A stretch of 64,000 nt of DNA from an uncultured Lachnospiraceae bacterium (GCA_949840915.1 CATKXY010000005.1:62001-126000), one strand, 5' to 3'. Positions 1 through 9,961 are shown, counted from the stretch's first letter. A program made the numbers and translations. The notes: a model not told the origin generated them from the sequence alone.

Positions 1-1188
1 AGAACCTATACCATGTTTCAGGAGCAGTCTGAGGTCAGAGGGGAGCAGACCTCGCTGATCGAGGAGATGGTAGGGAATCTGAAGGTGGTGAAGACTTTTT
101 CCAGGGAGGAGGCTGTGAAGGAACAGTTTGGCGAGATCAACGGCAGACTGCAGAAGGCTTCTCTGAGGGCGATCTTTTTTTCTTCCATCACCAACCCGGC
201 TACACGATTTGTCAACAGTCTGGTGTATGCAGGGGTGGGAGTGTTCGGCGCCCTGACCGCCATCGGAGGCGGTATCAGCGTGGGAAGGTTATCCTGTTTT
301 CTGAGCTATGCAAATCAGTATACAAAACCTTTTAACGAGATTTCCGGTGTGATTACGGAGCTGCAGAACGCCATTGCCTGTGCTGCGCGCATTTTTGAAC
401 TGATCGAGGAGGAGGCTCAGACGCCGGAGGCGGAGAATGCGAAGGTGCTCTCCGATGCCGGAGGACAGGTGGAACTGGATAAGGTATCTTTTCGGTATGT
501 GCCTGACCGGCCGCTGATCCGGGATTTTAATCTGAAGGTTGCACCCGGACGGCGTGTGGCCATCGTGGGTCCTACGGGCTGCGGCAAGACCACAATCATT
601 AATCTGCTCATGCGCTTTTATGATGTGAACGACGGCTGCATCAAGGTGGACGGAACAGATATCCGAGACTATACAAGAGGCAGTCTGCGCACCAGTTACG
701 GAATGGTGCTGCAGGAGACCTGGCTGCGGGCGGGTACCATCCGGGACAATATCTGTATGGGGAGGCCCGACGCCACAGAGGAGGAAGTGGTGGCTGCGGC
801 CAGAGCGGCACATGCTCACAGCTTTATCAAGAGACTGCCCAAGGGATATGAGACAGTGATCACTGAGGACGGAGGAAGCCTGTCCCAGGGGCAGAAACAG
901 CTTCTGTGTATCGCCAGAGTGATGCTCTGCCTGCCGCCCATGCTGATTCTGGACGAAGCGACCTCCTCCATTGATACCAGAACGGAGTTAAAGATACAGA
1001 ATGCTTTTGCCAGAATGATGGAGGGGCGCACCAGCTTTATCGTAGCGCACAGACTCTCCACCATCAAAGAGGCGGATATTATCCTGGTGATGAAGGACGG
1101 CAATATTGTGGAGCAGGGAAATCATGAGACTTTGCTGGCGCAGAACGGTTTTTATGCAAAACTTTACAACAGCCAGTTTGCAGGATAA
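1..1188 (+). CDS. ABC exporter, fused TMD-NBD half-transporter (5' end outside window)
   Basis: This is the C-terminal part of a type I (MsbA-like) half-transporter that drives export through the inner membrane by ATP hydrolysis. The frame is open to base 1, so the ATG at 13 is probably internal and most of the transmembrane domain lies upstream. Counting from that ATG, the nucleotide-binding domain shows Walker A (GPTGCGKTT, about residue 186), an LSQGQ signature (about 290), Walker B with catalytic Glu (LILDEATS, about 312) and the H-loop AHRLS. The signature LSQGQ with an intact Walker B Glu matches the consensus-site partner (TM288-like) of heterodimeric exporters, as in the second gene of the pair at 40.4-44.0 kb. 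By inference the other half is encoded just upstream of the window. The substrate cannot be told. Confidence 0.93.
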   Translation, partial: RTYTMFQEQSEVRGEQTSLIEEMVGNLKVVKTFSREEAVKEQFGEINGRLQKASLRAIFFSSITNPATRFVNSLVYAGVGVFGALTAIGGGISVGRLSCFLSYANQYTKPFNEISGVITELQNAIACAARIFELIEEEAQTPEAENAKVLSDAGGQVELDKVSFRYVPDRPLIRDFNLKVAPGRRVAIVGPTGCGKTTIINLLMRFYDVNDGCIKVDGTDIRDYTRGSLRTSYGMVLQETWLRAGTIRDNICMGRPDATEEEVVAAARAAHAHSFIKRLPKGYETVITEDGGSLSQGQKQLLCIARVMLCLPPMLILDEATSSIDTRTELKIQNAFARMMEGRTSFIVAHRLSTIKEADIILVMKDGNIVEQGNHETLLAQNGFYAKLYNSQFAG

Positions 1189-1310
1189 GCTTTAGTTTAT
1201 TTGTTATAATTGTAGTTCAGGGGTTAATTATTTATGCCTGTAATCCGATAATAAATGCAGATAGCATAAACTGAGCGGAATTGCTGTTGCCGAGACAAGG
1301 AGGGATGGGC

Positions 1311-2168
1311 ATGAAGATAGACCAGAATATCACAGTATTTGCAGGAGCACAGCCTGCAAACACAGGCGGCACGGAAGCTGCCGGCAGAAATCAGGAACCG
1401 GAGGAAACCAGGAAGACCATATTTGCCGGTAATTTGAACCAGAATCAGACTTTGCAGGACCGGATCGCACAGCGCAGAGAGCAGGCCAGAGAAGAGGCTA
1501 TGAAGGTTGTGGGGGATGTGCTTGCGGCAGAGCATGAGATGGATCAGGACATAGAGAACAGGCGCGTCCATATTCGGGAGCTCAAGGAGGAAAAGCTGCA
1601 GCTTATGGAGGAGAAGGGCGAGCTGGACGCTCATAAGGAGAGTCTTGCCAAAGCCTTTGAGGACGGCGAGCTCAGTCAGGAAGACTACGATCAGGAGCTC
1701 AAGGGACTGTATGAGCAGTATAAGGTATGGAATCAGCGCTACAGTGAGAATGATACATTGACCAAGCAGGAGAATGCCATTATCCGCGGTACCAGACAGG
1801 AACGTCTGAAGAAGGATCCCATGGTGAAAGCGAAGAAGGAGGCCGACGGCATTTTGCAGGCTGCCAGGGATGATATTGTAGGAATGGCCGTAGAAGAAGG
1901 AAAAGACCATATCGACGAGGAGGCCGAGAAGAGACAGGAACAGGCCGAAGAGATCAAGGAAGAGAGAGAAGAGAAAGAGGAGCTTATCGAGGAGCAGAAG
2001 GAGAAACGCGAGGAAGAGGAGGAGCTTCTGGAGAAGCTGCCGCTTCAGGAGATGCTCACACTGGATAAACTGCAGACGGATGTCCAGCAGGAGGTACAGG
2101 ATATCATCAACAAGATGAAGCTGGTGGCGGAGGACATCAAGGGTGCGGCGGTGGATCAGACCGTATAA
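1311..2168 (+). CDS. acidic coiled-coil protein of unknown function
   Basis: I do not recognise the family. The product is about 285 residues, soluble, with no signal peptide or membrane segment. From about residue 55 it is almost wholly charged and helix-forming. A block rich in Glu/Lys/Arg (EEREEKEELIEEQKEKREEE, about residues 210-235) predicts a long coiled coil. The first 50 residues are polar and lack this pattern. I chose the ATG at 1311 because AAGGAGG at 1297-1303 lies 7 bases upstream; a TTG at 1281 would place that site inside the gene. A TATAAT at 1205-1210 could be part of its promoter. It sits alone between the ABC gene and an amidase, so context gives no clear role. Confidence 0.75.
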   Translation: MKIDQNITVFAGAQPANTGGTEAAGRNQEPEETRKTIFAGNLNQNQTLQDRIAQRREQAREEAMKVVGDVLAAEHEMDQDIENRRVHIRELKEEKLQLMEEKGELDAHKESLAKAFEDGELSQEDYDQELKGLYEQYKVWNQRYSENDTLTKQENAIIRGTRQERLKKDPMVKAKKEADGILQAARDDIVGMAVEEGKDHIDEEAEKRQEQAEEIKEEREEKEELIEEQKEKREEEEELLEKLPLQEMLTLDKLQTDVQQEVQDIINKMKLVAEDIKGAAVDQTV

Positions 2169-2224
2169 CTGACTATACATCGGATCACATTATCAGGGAA
2201 CCTTTTTAAAACCTTTCACATATT

Positions 2225-2255
2225 CTGATAGAAACGGATGTGTAACATCTATCAG
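2225..2255 (+). other. bulged stem-loop ahead of the amidase gene
   Basis: CTGATAG plus GATGT on the left (separated by a 5-base bulge) pair with ACATCTATCAG on the right around a 3-base loop. The hairpin ends about 10 bases before the GGGAGG ribosome site of the amidase gene at 2276. No T-run follows, so it is more likely a leader structure than a terminator. Confidence 0.35.
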
Positions 2256-2275
2256 GGTATGCGGGAGGTTTTTTT

Positions 2276-2803
2276 ATGGCATTGGTAGTGTTGGATGCGG
2301 GACACGGAGGAGCGAATCCCGGCGCGGTATATAACGGAAGACAGGAAAAGGATGACGCCCTGTCGCTGACCATGGCGATAGGAAGGATTCTGGAGGCTAA
2401 CGGCGTGGATGTATATTATACCCGCACCACAGATGTATATGAATCGCCTTATCAGAAAGCAATGGAAGGAAATGAGGTGGGTGCGGATTATTTTGTGTCC
2501 ATTCACCGGAATTCCAGCCCTTATCCCAATCAGTATACGGGGATAGAGTCGCTGGTGTACAACCGTTACGGCAGGGCGGCCCAGCTCGCCTATAATATCA
2601 ACTCACAGTTAGAGCAGATAGGATGGGTCAATCAGGGAGTCAACGAGCGCCCCGGCTTGGTGGTGCTAAATGCCACGTCCATGCCCGCGGTGCTGGTGGA
2701 GGTAGGGTTTATCAACACAGATGCAGATAATGTATTTTTTGACGAGCATTTCTATGAGACGGCACAGGCGATCGCGGATGGTATTATTCAGACAGTGAGG
2801 TAG
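2276..2803 (+). CDS. N-acetylmuramoyl-L-alanine amidase (Amidase_3 family)
   Basis: This predicted zinc amidase cleaves the bond between N-acetylmuramic acid and the stem peptide of peptidoglycan. The 175-residue protein is essentially one catalytic domain. It has DAGHGG with zinc ligand His10, a second zinc ligand His77 in SIHRNS, and catalytic Glu142 in LVEVGFI; the NTDAD that follows is also typical. The ATG at 2276 has GGGAGG 8 bases upstream. There is no signal peptide and no cell-wall-binding repeat, so export route and site of action are unclear; phage-type or non-classically released enzymes of this size exist. It is followed after 6 bases by the Na+/phosphate symporter-like gene and is probably co-transcribed with it. 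Confidence 0.88.
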   Translation: MALVVLDAGHGGANPGAVYNGRQEKDDALSLTMAIGRILEANGVDVYYTRTTDVYESPYQKAMEGNEVGADYFVSIHRNSSPYPNQYTGIESLVYNRYGRAAQLAYNINSQLEQIGWVNQGVNERPGLVVLNATSMPAVLVEVGFINTDADNVFFDEHFYETAQAIADGIIQTVR

Positions 2804-2809
2804 AGTGAA

Positions 2810-3814
2810 TTGCTTATAATGATAGGCGGACTGGCACTTTTTCTGTACGGTATGTATCTGATGGGCGAGGGACTTTCCGGGGCGTCCGGCGGGCGGTTGG
2901 AGCGCATTCTGGAAAGGCTCACCGATTCGCCCGCGAAGGCAGTGCTTACGGGGGCGGGGGTGACGGCGGTCATACAGTCCTCCTCCGCTGCCACAGTCAT
3001 GGTGGTGGGTCTGGTGGATTCCGGCATTTTGCGGCTGGAGCAGGCGGCAGGCATTATCATGGGAGCCAATATCGGCACCACGGTCACGTCGTGGATCTTG
3101 GGACTGTCGGGTCTGGAGGCCGATACGCCTCTGCTGCGAATGCTGCAGCCTACATATTTCTCCTCTGTCTTGGGGCTGGCAGGGGTGATGCTCCTTCTGG
3201 GGAAAAAGAGTAAAAAGTATAAAAATGCCGCATCTGTTCTGGTAGGATTCTCGGTGCTGATCTTCGGTATGGACACCATGAGCAGGGCGGTGAGCCCGTT
3301 TGCCTCATCGCCGGAGTTTGCGCGGGTGTTTGCGGCCTTTTCACATCCTCTCTTCGGGCTTCTGGCGGGGATGGCAGTGACGGCTCTGCTGCAGTCCTCC
3401 TCGGCTTCCGTAGGTATTCTGCAGGCTCTGTGCGCGGCAGGGACAATGAACTACGGCATGGCGATACCGATTATTATGGGGCAGAATATCGGAACCTGCG
3501 CCACCGCCCTTTTGTCTGCAGCTGGGGCCGGCAGGAATGCAAAGCGGGCGGCGCTCATTCATCTATATTTTAATGTAATCGGCACCGTGCTGTTTATGAC
3601 CATATTTTATGTGGTCCATGCCATAAAGCCCTTTGCATTTTTGACACGGACAGCGGACGGCATGGGAATTGCGTTGATACACAGCGTGTTCAATATTGCT
3701 GCCACGGCTGTGCTGCTTCCCTTTTCCAGAGAACTGGTGGGGCTCGCGTGTCTGACCACAGGAAGAGGTAAAAAGCGCTCTGATTTTGGAACACCGTTTT
3801 GGGAGGAGGTATAA
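2810..3814 (+). CDS. Na+/phosphate symporter-like protein (NptA/PF02690 family)
   Basis: A polytopic membrane protein of about 330 residues built from two Na/Pi-cotransport repeats. Each repeat carries the family hallmark QSSSA: TAVIQSSSAATVM near residue 55 and ALLQSSSASVG near residue 195. Each is followed by an MGxNIGT-type motif (IIMGANIGTT and IIMGQNIGTC). Family members move inorganic phosphate with sodium. Those lacking the C-terminal PhoU-like domain, as here, are common in Clostridia and their substrate is less certain. Start is either TTG 2810 or ATG 2819; both are poorly preceded and may rely on coupling to the amidase gene that ends at 2803. No terminator is visible after the gene. 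Confidence 0.88.
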   Translation: MLIMIGGLALFLYGMYLMGEGLSGASGGRLERILERLTDSPAKAVLTGAGVTAVIQSSSAATVMVVGLVDSGILRLEQAAGIIMGANIGTTVTSWILGLSGLEADTPLLRMLQPTYFSSVLGLAGVMLLLGKKSKKYKNAASVLVGFSVLIFGMDTMSRAVSPFASSPEFARVFAAFSHPLFGLLAGMAVTALLQSSSASVGILQALCAAGTMNYGMAIPIIMGQNIGTCATALLSAAGAGRNAKRAALIHLYFNVIGTVLFMTIFYVVHAIKPFAFLTRTADGMGIALIHSVFNIAATAVLLPFSRELVGLACLTTGRGKKRSDFGTPFWEEV

Positions 3815-3833
3815 AGTTTATTTAAGCATTTAT

Positions 3834-3862
3834 TTGACAGTATACTTAATGTGTTGTATGCT
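3834..3862 (+). promoter_or_regulatory. sigma-A type promoter for the DUF6273-like gene
   Basis: TTGACA at 3834-3839 and TATGCT at 3857-3862 are separated by 17 bases. The start codon lies at 4022, giving a leader of roughly 150 bases in which I see no clear riboswitch. Confidence 0.6.
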
Positions 3863-4021
3863 GTTAAATATTGGTGCCTTTCAGAGTAAACTTTACAGGT
3901 AAATATAATTATAAAAAAGACGGTATAAACAGGCAGGCTTATCATCTCGAAAGAGGAAAGGGATTTGCCGGGGAAAGGAAAACGAGAGCAAGGGATTTTC
4001 GATGAATACAAAAGGGGAAAC

Positions 4022-4879
4022 ATGAAAAACAAAGTATGGATTGCGGGCGGGGTATTGACTTTTGAGATAGGACTGGCGCTGCTGTGCGCGGTTTTGCTCA
4101 TTCGGCTCACCGAATATGGGCAGAGCGGGGAGTATTCGACTCTGGAAAAGATGGCTTATGACCAGTCCGGGAGGGAGACTGTCGTCTACATAAAGGAAAA
4201 TGGGGAATACGTTCCGTATCTTGTGCTGGAGTCGGATTATGACGGAAATGTGCTGCTACTGAGAGAGTATTTACTACCGGAAGAAATGCAGTACGAACCG
4301 GCCGGTTATGAAGGGGGAGGCGGGGGGCTCAGCGGAGGCTGGGTATGGTATGATTATGGTTCCTATTATGAGAAAAGCCAGATTGACAAATTCTTAAACA
4401 CTGAGTTTCCCAAAGTCTTTGGAGATGCAGTACAGGCAGCTATCATTGACACAACAATTGAGGTCACAGACATGGAAAGCTATCATGAGGAAAACTGGGC
4501 TGAGGCCACACACATGATAGAGAGGAAGGTATTTTTACTGTCTGCCGTGGAATTGGGAATGAACTTCAGTATTGAGCATTGTGTGACAAAAGAAGGCCAC
4601 ACGATAAAATATTTTAAAGATAAAGAATACTCTATAAAAAAAGCATATAAAGCAGATGGGACAGCATGGCCCTATTGGACACGTACTCCGTGGATATGGG
4701 AAACATATGATGTAACGGTGATAGGCGTTAAGGGACTTGCTAATGCTCCGGCAGACAGCCGTATTGGGGTGCGCCCGGCATTCTGTATGGACAAAGATAC
4801 CATAGTGAAAGTGAATGACAACATTATTGAGGAAGAAAGTGTATATATTATTGAGCTGGATAATGAATCACTAAAATAA
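4022..4879 (+). CDS. single-pass membrane protein with DUF6273-like C-terminus
   Basis: An exported or membrane-anchored protein of about 285 residues. Residues 4-28 form one hydrophobic segment (IAGGVLTFEIGLALLCAVLL core), after which the chain is polar and probably outside. The C-terminal third has a YWTRTPW stretch and a RIGVRPAFCMD motif. This resembles DUF6273, in which a W-R-(S/T)-P motif and GVRPA define the fold; the domain is widespread in surface proteins of gut Clostridia and its biochemical role is unknown. ATG 4022 was chosen because it follows AAAAGGGGAAAC and precedes the basic-hydrophobic start (MKNKV); an in-frame ATG at 3965 would add an unlikely hydrophilic leader. A good promoter lies 160 bases upstream. 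Confidence 0.7.
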   Translation: MKNKVWIAGGVLTFEIGLALLCAVLLIRLTEYGQSGEYSTLEKMAYDQSGRETVVYIKENGEYVPYLVLESDYDGNVLLLREYLLPEEMQYEPAGYEGGGGGLSGGWVWYDYGSYYEKSQIDKFLNTEFPKVFGDAVQAAIIDTTIEVTDMESYHEENWAEATHMIERKVFLLSAVELGMNFSIEHCVTKEGHTIKYFKDKEYSIKKAYKADGTAWPYWTRTPWIWETYDVTVIGVKGLANAPADSRIGVRPAFCMDKDTIVKVNDNIIEEESVYIIELDNESLK

Positions 4880-4926
4880 AGAAATCATTTTATTAAAATT
4901 CAAAGAGACAATAAATAGATTTTACT

Positions 4927-5172
4927 ATGGAAAAAATTTTTGACTGGACGCTGGAATTTGACAGCCCCCATCATTTCGATCAGCTCTGGAATGCGGAGAT
5001 CGTCTCTCATGAGAGCAATCATTATATAATCAGGAACAGGGGCTATAATGCCGTCATCGGGGCGGGGCAGACGCTTATTCTGGGATTTAATGCAAGCTGC
5101 GGCAGCGGAGATCCCATCGGTTCGGGCCGTGAACCTGAGAATTATAAGCTTATGGCGGTAAATATGAAATAA
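4927..5172 (+). pseudogene. isolated C-terminal half of a CBM2-like cellulose-binding domain
   Basis: The 81-residue reading frame aligns by eye with the second half of the CBM2-like domain of the endoglucanase encoded at 61548-63515. Shared pattern: (G/D)W-x-L, then I/F-x-x-x-WN, HExxxY, N-x-x-YN-x-x-I-x-x-G and LGxN-x-x-x-GS. The domain half that should precede it is absent: a stop codon lies in frame at 4912-4914 and the upstream gene is in another frame. There is no convincing ribosome site and no signal peptide. I therefore read it as a remnant of a larger carbohydrate-active or surface protein gene. A short expressed protein cannot be excluded. Confidence 0.55.
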
Positions 5173-5284
5173 AAACAGGTATATTTTCCCAATCTTGTCC
5201 ATATACTGTTACAAATGCAGTTTTACTGTGCAAGAGCGCAGTCTGCAGCCAAAGAGATCAAAACACAGCAAAGGAGGCAGATAT

Positions 5285-5524
5285 ATGGCAAGAGGACAAC
5301 GCAAGAGTATAGAGGAGAAGATCCAGGCAAAGCAGGAACTCATTGACGCTCTGCTCACGAGAGTGGAGTCGGAGAAGAAGGAGCTGGCGGAGCTTCTGGA
5401 GGAGAAGCGGCGCAGAGAGCTGGAGGCAGTCAGTGAAATGATAGGAGATTATGGTCTGGCTCCCGAGGAAGTGGCCCAGGCGCTGCAGCAGTTTATGGAG
5501 AGCCGCGAGGAGGCTGCATCCTGA
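5285..5524 (+). CDS. small basic/acidic helical protein, unknown
   Basis: A 79-residue product with a basic start (MARGQRKS) followed by one long charged helix, about residues 10-55, rich in Glu, Lys and Leu at coiled-coil spacing, and a short C-terminal amphipathic segment (LAPEEVAQALQQF). I do not recognise the family. Its basic head and coiled coil vaguely recall small nucleoid proteins, but I see no specific motif. The start at 5285 is fixed by AAGGAGG at 5271-5277; the longer frame beginning at 5195 contains this site internally. The gene ends 62 bases before a strong terminator. Confidence 0.65.
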   Translation: MARGQRKSIEEKIQAKQELIDALLTRVESEKKELAELLEEKRRRELEAVSEMIGDYGLAPEEVAQALQQFMESREEAAS

Positions 5525-5585
5525 AGCGTCCTGAATCGGAGGCCGAAACGCTCAGGTCATAAAATGTTCAAATCAGAAAGAAAAT

Positions 5586-5642
5586 CTATAAAACACCCCC
5601 CGCAGGAGCAATGTCACGCTGCCTGCGGGGGGTGTTTTATAG
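5586..5642. terminator. bidirectional rho-independent terminator, 21-bp perfect stem
   Basis: A 21-base arm at 5586-5606 is perfectly complementary to 5622-5642 around a 15-base loop. The GC core (CCCCCCGCAGG / CCTGCGGGGGG) is flanked by AAAA on the left and TTTT on the right, so it works in both directions. It separates the small coiled-coil gene from the convergent activase-like gene that ends at 5647. Confidence 0.95.
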
Positions 5643-5646
5643 AAAA

Positions 5647-8600
5647 CTATTTATTCAGATTTTTCTGTGCGGTGGACAGCATCAGTTTAATGCGGTTTAG
5701 CTGATTTACCTCGCTGGCACCGGGATCATAGTCGATAGCCACGATATTGGATTCGGGATAGGACTTTCTCAGCGCTTTGATGACGCCCTTGCCCACCACA
5801 TGGTTGGGCAGGCAGCCGAAGGGCTGCGTGCAGACGATATTGGGCACGCCGTCGTGGATCAGCTCCACCATCTCCCCTGTGAGGAACCACCCTTCTCCGG
5901 TCTGGTTTCCGATGGAGACGATGGGCTTTGCAAATTCCACGATCTCCCGGATGGGAGTGGGAGGAGTAAAGTGCCTGCTCTTTCTGAATTCATCAGCCGC
6001 CGCGCCCCGGAGCAGATGCTCGATGGCCCAGATGCCGAGGGATGATATCCGGGCGGCTTTTTTGCTGGTACCCAGATGCTCTGCTTTATAGATCTGGTTG
6101 TAGAAGCAGTAGAGCATGAAGTCCAGCAGATCGGGTACCACGGCCTCTGCGCCCTCGCTCTCCAGAAGCTCTACCAGATGGTTGTTTCCCGCGGGGGAGA
6201 ACTTCACCAGAATCTCGCCCACAATACCCACTCTTGGCTTTTGGATGTCCAGCAGGGGGATGGCGTCAAACTCGCGTATCATCTGTCTGCACAATTTATG
6301 GAATTTTGTAATCTTAACATGCTTGGCTGACACAAAATCCTGTGCCACCTTCAGCCATTTCTGATGGACGGCCTCCACGCTTCCGGGAGTGGCTTCATAG
6401 GGCCTCATGCGGTACACGCAGCGCATGAAGATATCGCCGAACTGTGCTCCCATGGCGGCTCTGAGTAACAAATCCGCGTTCAGCCGGAATCCGGGATTGG
6501 TTTCAATACCGGCCAGATTCAGGGAAATCACCGGAATCTGGGGCATATCGGCTTTCTGAAGAGCGCGGCGGATAAAGCCCACATAGTTGGTGGCCCGGCA
6601 GCCACCGCCGGTCTGGGTCATAATGATGGCGGTCTTGTTTAAGTCATATTTGCCTGAGAGCAGGGCTTCCATGATCTGTCCCACCACCAGAAGGGACGGG
6701 TAGCAGGCGTCGTTGTTTACATAGCGGAGTCCCATGTCCACGGAATGCCTGTTGTCATTGTCCAGCACCTCGAAACGGTATCCGCAGGCGTTGAAAGCGG
6801 GCTGCAGGATCTCGAAATGGATGGGGGACATCTGAGGACAGAGAATGGTGTAGTCCCTGCGCATCTCCTCCGTGAAGGGTACCTTCACGATGGCGGAGGA
6901 GCGCAGCTCTCTGTGTCTGTTCTTTTTCTCCCGCACGGCGATGGCCGAGAGCAGGGAGCGGATGCGGATCCTGGCGGCGCCCAGATTGTTTACCTCGTCG
7001 ATTTTTAAGCAGGTATAGATCTTGTCGGAGCCGGAGAGGATGTCGTTTACCTGATCGGTGGTGACGGCGTCCAGTCCGCAGCCGAAGGAGTTGAGCTGGA
7101 TCAGATCCAGATTATCCACTGTCTTTACAAAACTGGCGGCAGCATAGAGCCGGGAGTGATACATCCACTGATCCGATACAATGAGGGGCCTCTCAGGGCA
7201 TCCCAGGTGGGAGACGGAGTCTTCCGTGAGTACGGCAATATCATAGGAAGTGATCAGCTCCGGAATGCCGTGATTGATTTCAGGGTCTATATGGTACGGC
7301 CGGCCGGCGAGGACGATTCCCCGCTTGCCTGTATCCTTCAGAAACTGCAGAGTTTCCTCGCCTTTTTTCTGCATGTCTGTGCGGGCCTGTTCCAGTTCTG
7401 CCCACGCTTTGCGGCATGCGGCGGCAATCTCCTTTTTGGGGATTTCGGAGAACTCTCCCGTCAACGCTTCCGTGACCGTGTCCACATCCCGGAAAGACAT
7501 GAAGGGATTGCGGAAAGTAATGTCGCCGCCTGCAATCTCCTCCACATTGTTCTTGATATTTTCCGAATAAGAGGTGACAATAGGGCAGTTATAGTGATTG
7601 TTTGCCTCGTCAAACTCATTGCGCTCATAAAATAGGGCAGGGTAAAAGATAAATTTCACATTCTGTTTAATGAGCCAGGACACATGGCCGTGAGCCAGCT
7701 TAGCCGGATAGCACTCTGACTCGCTGGGGATGGACTCGATGCCCAGCTCATAGATCTTTCGGTTGGAGCTGGGGGAGAGCACTACCCGATATCCCAGTTC
7801 CGTAAAGAAAACATGCCAGAAGGGATAGTTCTCATACATATTCAGGACTCGGGGGATACCCACTACGCCCCGGGGGGCTTTGTCGGCGTCCAGGGAGCTG
7901 TAGGAGAAGATCCGGTTCAGCTTATATTCATATAAATTCGGCACATTATTGGCGTTCTTTTTGCCGCCGATGCCGCGCTCGCAGCGATTGCCGGAGATAT
8001 ACTGGCGTCCGCCGGAAAACTTGTTGATGGTGAGACGGCAGCTGTTGGTACAGCCTTTGCACTTGGCCATGCTGGTCTCAAACTGCAGGGCGCAGAGCTT
8101 CTCGTAGGAGAGCATGGTAGTCTCGTACCCGTCCTCGTATTTGTCCTTTGCGATGAGGGCCGCGCCGAAAGCACCCATAATGCCCGCAATGTCCGGGCGG
8201 ATGGCCTCGCAGCCCGCAATTTTCTCAAAGCTGCGGAGCACCGCGTCGTTGTAGAAGGTGCCGCCCTGAACCACAATATTTTGTCCCAGTTCCGAGGCAT
8301 CGGACACCTTGATGACCTTGAAGAGCGCATTCTTGATCACGGAGTAGGCCAGACCCGCGGAGATGTCCGCCACGGATGCGCCTTCCTTCTGCGCCTGTTT
8401 TACCTTGGAATTCATAAACACGGTGCAGCGGGTTCCCAGATCGATGGGATGCTCGGCAAAGAGCGCAGCCTTGGCAAAATCTTCCACGCTGTAGTTCAGG
8501 GATTTGGCAAAGGTCTCTATAAAGGAGCCGCATCCGGAGGAACATGCCTCGTTTAACTGCACGCTGTCCACGGTCTGATTCTTGATCTTTATACATTTCA

Positions 8601-9885
8601 TATCCTGGCCGCCGATATCCAGAATACAGTCTACCTCCGGGTTAAAGAAAGCGGCGGCATTGTAGTGGGCCACGGTTTCCACCTCGCCGTCGTCCAGCAG
8701 AAAAGCAGCCTTCATCAGCGCCTCGCCGTATCCGGTGGAACAGGACCGGACAATTTTGACGTCCTCAGGAAGCTTTTCGTAGATTTCCTTCAGAGAGCGG
8801 ATGGCGGTGTTTAAGGGGCTGCCGTCGTTGCCTGCGTAGAAGGAATAGAGGAGTTGACCCTGCTCACCCACCAGAGCGATCTTGGTAGTGGTGGAGCCCG
8901 CGTCTATGCCCAGAAAGGCATTGCCTCTGTAGGAGGCAAGATCTCCTGCAGCCACATGATGGACCCCGTGGCGCGCCTGAAAGGCCTCGTAGGCGGCTTC
9001 GTTCTCAAACAGGGGCTCCATGCGTTCCACCTCAAATTCCATCTTGATCTCTGAGGAGAGCTTGCCCACCATCTCTTCCATGGTATAGCAGACCTCTTCC
9101 TTTGCGTTCAGCGCAGATCCGATGGCGGCAAAGAGATGGGAGTTGTCAGTGTCGATGATGTGCTCCTCGTCCAGATTCAGCGTGCGGATGAACGCGGCCT
9201 TAAGCTGATCCAGAAAGTGCAGCGGACCGCCCAGAAATGCCACATGTCCTCGTATGGGCTTGCCGCAGGCAAGACCTGAGATGGTCTGGTTTACCACCGC
9301 CTGGAAAATGGAGGCGGACAGGTCTTCCTTGGTGGCGCCCTCATTGATCAGTGGCTGGATATCGGTCTTTGCAAACACGCCGCAGCGGGCGGCAATGGTA
9401 TAGAGCGACTGGTAATTCCTGGCATATTCGTTCAGACCCGAGGCGTCCGTCTGGATCAGGGAGGCCATCTGGTCGATGAAGGAACCCGTGCCTCCGGCGC
9501 AGATACCGTTCATGCGCTGCTCCACGTTGCCTCCTTCAAAGTAAATGATTTTGGCATCCTCGCCGCCCAGCTCGATGGCTACATCGGTTTTGGGAGCCAG
9601 CTCCTGCAGGGAGGCGGCCACCGCAATCACTTCCTGGGTAAAGGGAACCCCCAGATGGTTTGCCAGCGTCAGACCGCCGGAACCGGTGATCATGGGATGC
9701 AGGGAGAGATTGCCCAGAGTCTCATACGCCTGCTGTAAAAGTGCGGACAAAGTCTCCCGGATATTGGCGTAATGCCGTCTGTAATCGGAAAACAAAATGT
9801 TGTGCTTTTCATCTAAAATTGCAATCTTGACAGTGGTGGAACCGATGTCAATACCGAGAGCTGCATGATTGTTGGAATAATTCAT
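5647..9885 (-). CDS. giant acyl-CoA dehydratase activase-like protein (two BadF/BcrA-type ASKHA domains, DUF2229, HgdB-like region)
   Basis: A 1,412-residue protein of the family annotated 2-hydroxyacyl-CoA dehydratase activase-related. Two actin-like ATPase domains lie in tandem: [13 protein letters not shown] near residue 10 and [13 protein letters not shown] near 325. Each is followed by a cysteine motif like those that hold the bridging [4Fe-4S] cluster of HgdC-type activases (Cys129 in CAGGTGSF with [10 protein letters not shown]; Cys448 and Cys452 in CSSGCGSF with TRCTVFMN). Then come a Cys-rich stretch (CKGCTNSCR), a DUF2229-type region and a C-terminal dehydratase-subunit-like region. 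Known activases use ATP to drive one electron into a dehydratase; the substrate of these large fusions is unknown. The gene stands alone, ends at the 5586-5642 terminator and has its own promoter carrying a palindrome. Confidence 0.9.
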   Translation of the reverse strand: MNYSNNHAALGIDIGSTTVKIAILDEKHNILFSDYRRHYANIRETLSALLQQAYETLGNLSLHPMITGSGGLTLANHLGVPFTQEVIAVAASLQELAPKTDVAIELGGEDAKIIYFEGGNVEQRMNGICAGGTGSFIDQMASLIQTDASGLNEYARNYQSLYTIAARCGVFAKTDIQPLINEGATKEDLSASIFQAVVNQTISGLACGKPIRGHVAFLGGPLHFLDQLKAAFIRTLNLDEEHIIDTDNSHLFAAIGSALNAKEEVCYTMEEMVGKLSSEIKMEFEVERMEPLFENEAAYEAFQARHGVHHVAAGDLASYRGNAFLGIDAGSTTTKIALVGEQGQLLYSFYAGNDGSPLNTAIRSLKEIYEKLPEDVKIVRSCSTGYGEALMKAAFLLDDGEVETVAHYNAAAFFNPEVDCILDIGGQDMKCIKIKNQTVDSVQLNEACSSGCGSFIETFAKSLNYSVEDFAKAALFAEHPIDLGTRCTVFMNSKVKQAQKEGASVADISAGLAYSVIKNALFKVIKVSDASELGQNIVVQGGTFYNDAVLRSFEKIAGCEAIRPDIAGIMGAFGAALIAKDKYEDGYETTMLSYEKLCALQFETSMAKCKGCTNSCRLTINKFSGGRQYISGNRCERGIGGKKNANNVPNLYEYKLNRIFSYSSLDADKAPRGVVGIPRVLNMYENYPFWHVFFTELGYRVVLSPSSNRKIYELGIESIPSESECYPAKLAHGHVSWLIKQNVKFIFYPALFYERNEFDEANNHYNCPIVTSYSENIKNNVEEIAGGDITFRNPFMSFRDVDTVTEALTGEFSEIPKKEIAAACRKAWAELEQARTDMQKKGEETLQFLKDTGKRGIVLAGRPYHIDPEINHGIPELITSYDIAVLTEDSVSHLGCPERPLIVSDQWMYHSRLYAAASFVKTVDNLDLIQLNSFGCGLDAVTTDQVNDILSGSDKIYTCLKIDEVNNLGAARIRIRSLLSAIAVREKKNRHRELRSSAIVKVPFTEEMRRDYTILCPQMSPIHFEILQPAFNACGYRFEVLDNDNRHSVDMGLRYVNNDACYPSLLVVGQIMEALLSGKYDLNKTAIIMTQTGGGCRATNYVGFIRRALQKADMPQIPVISLNLAGIETNPGFRLNADLLLRAAMGAQFGDIFMRCVYRMRPYEATPGSVEAVHQKWLKVAQDFVSAKHVKITKFHKLCRQMIREFDAIPLLDIQKPRVGIVGEILVKFSPAGNNHLVELLESEGAEAVVPDLLDFMLYCFYNQIYKAEHLGTSKKAARISSLGIWAIEHLLRGAAADEFRKSRHFTPPTPIREIVEFAKPIVSIGNQTGEGWFLTGEMVELIHDGVPNIVCTQPFGCLPNHVVGKGVIKALRKSYPESNIVAIDYDPGASEVNQLNRIKLMLSTAQKNLNK

Positions 9886-9916
9886 AAAAATATCCTTCCT
9901 TAATAATGTGACTCAA

Positions 9917-9961
9917 AATGACATTCTCTGTCATTATACGCTAATCAATATTAAATTGCAA
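9917..9961 (-). promoter_or_regulatory. promoter of the activase-like gene with an overlapping palindrome
   Basis: Read on the minus strand: TTGCAA (9961-9956), 17 bases, TATAAT (9938-9933). A perfect inverted repeat, AATGACA-N5-TGTCATT, occupies 9917-9935 and overlaps the -10 box and the expected start site. That position suits a repressor operator. Confidence 0.65.

Noticed and set aside
1224..2180. 318-codon Leu-rich frame antisense to the coiled-coil gene
   Set aside because: It is the mirror of Glu/Lys-rich codons on the other strand and would lack a start signal.
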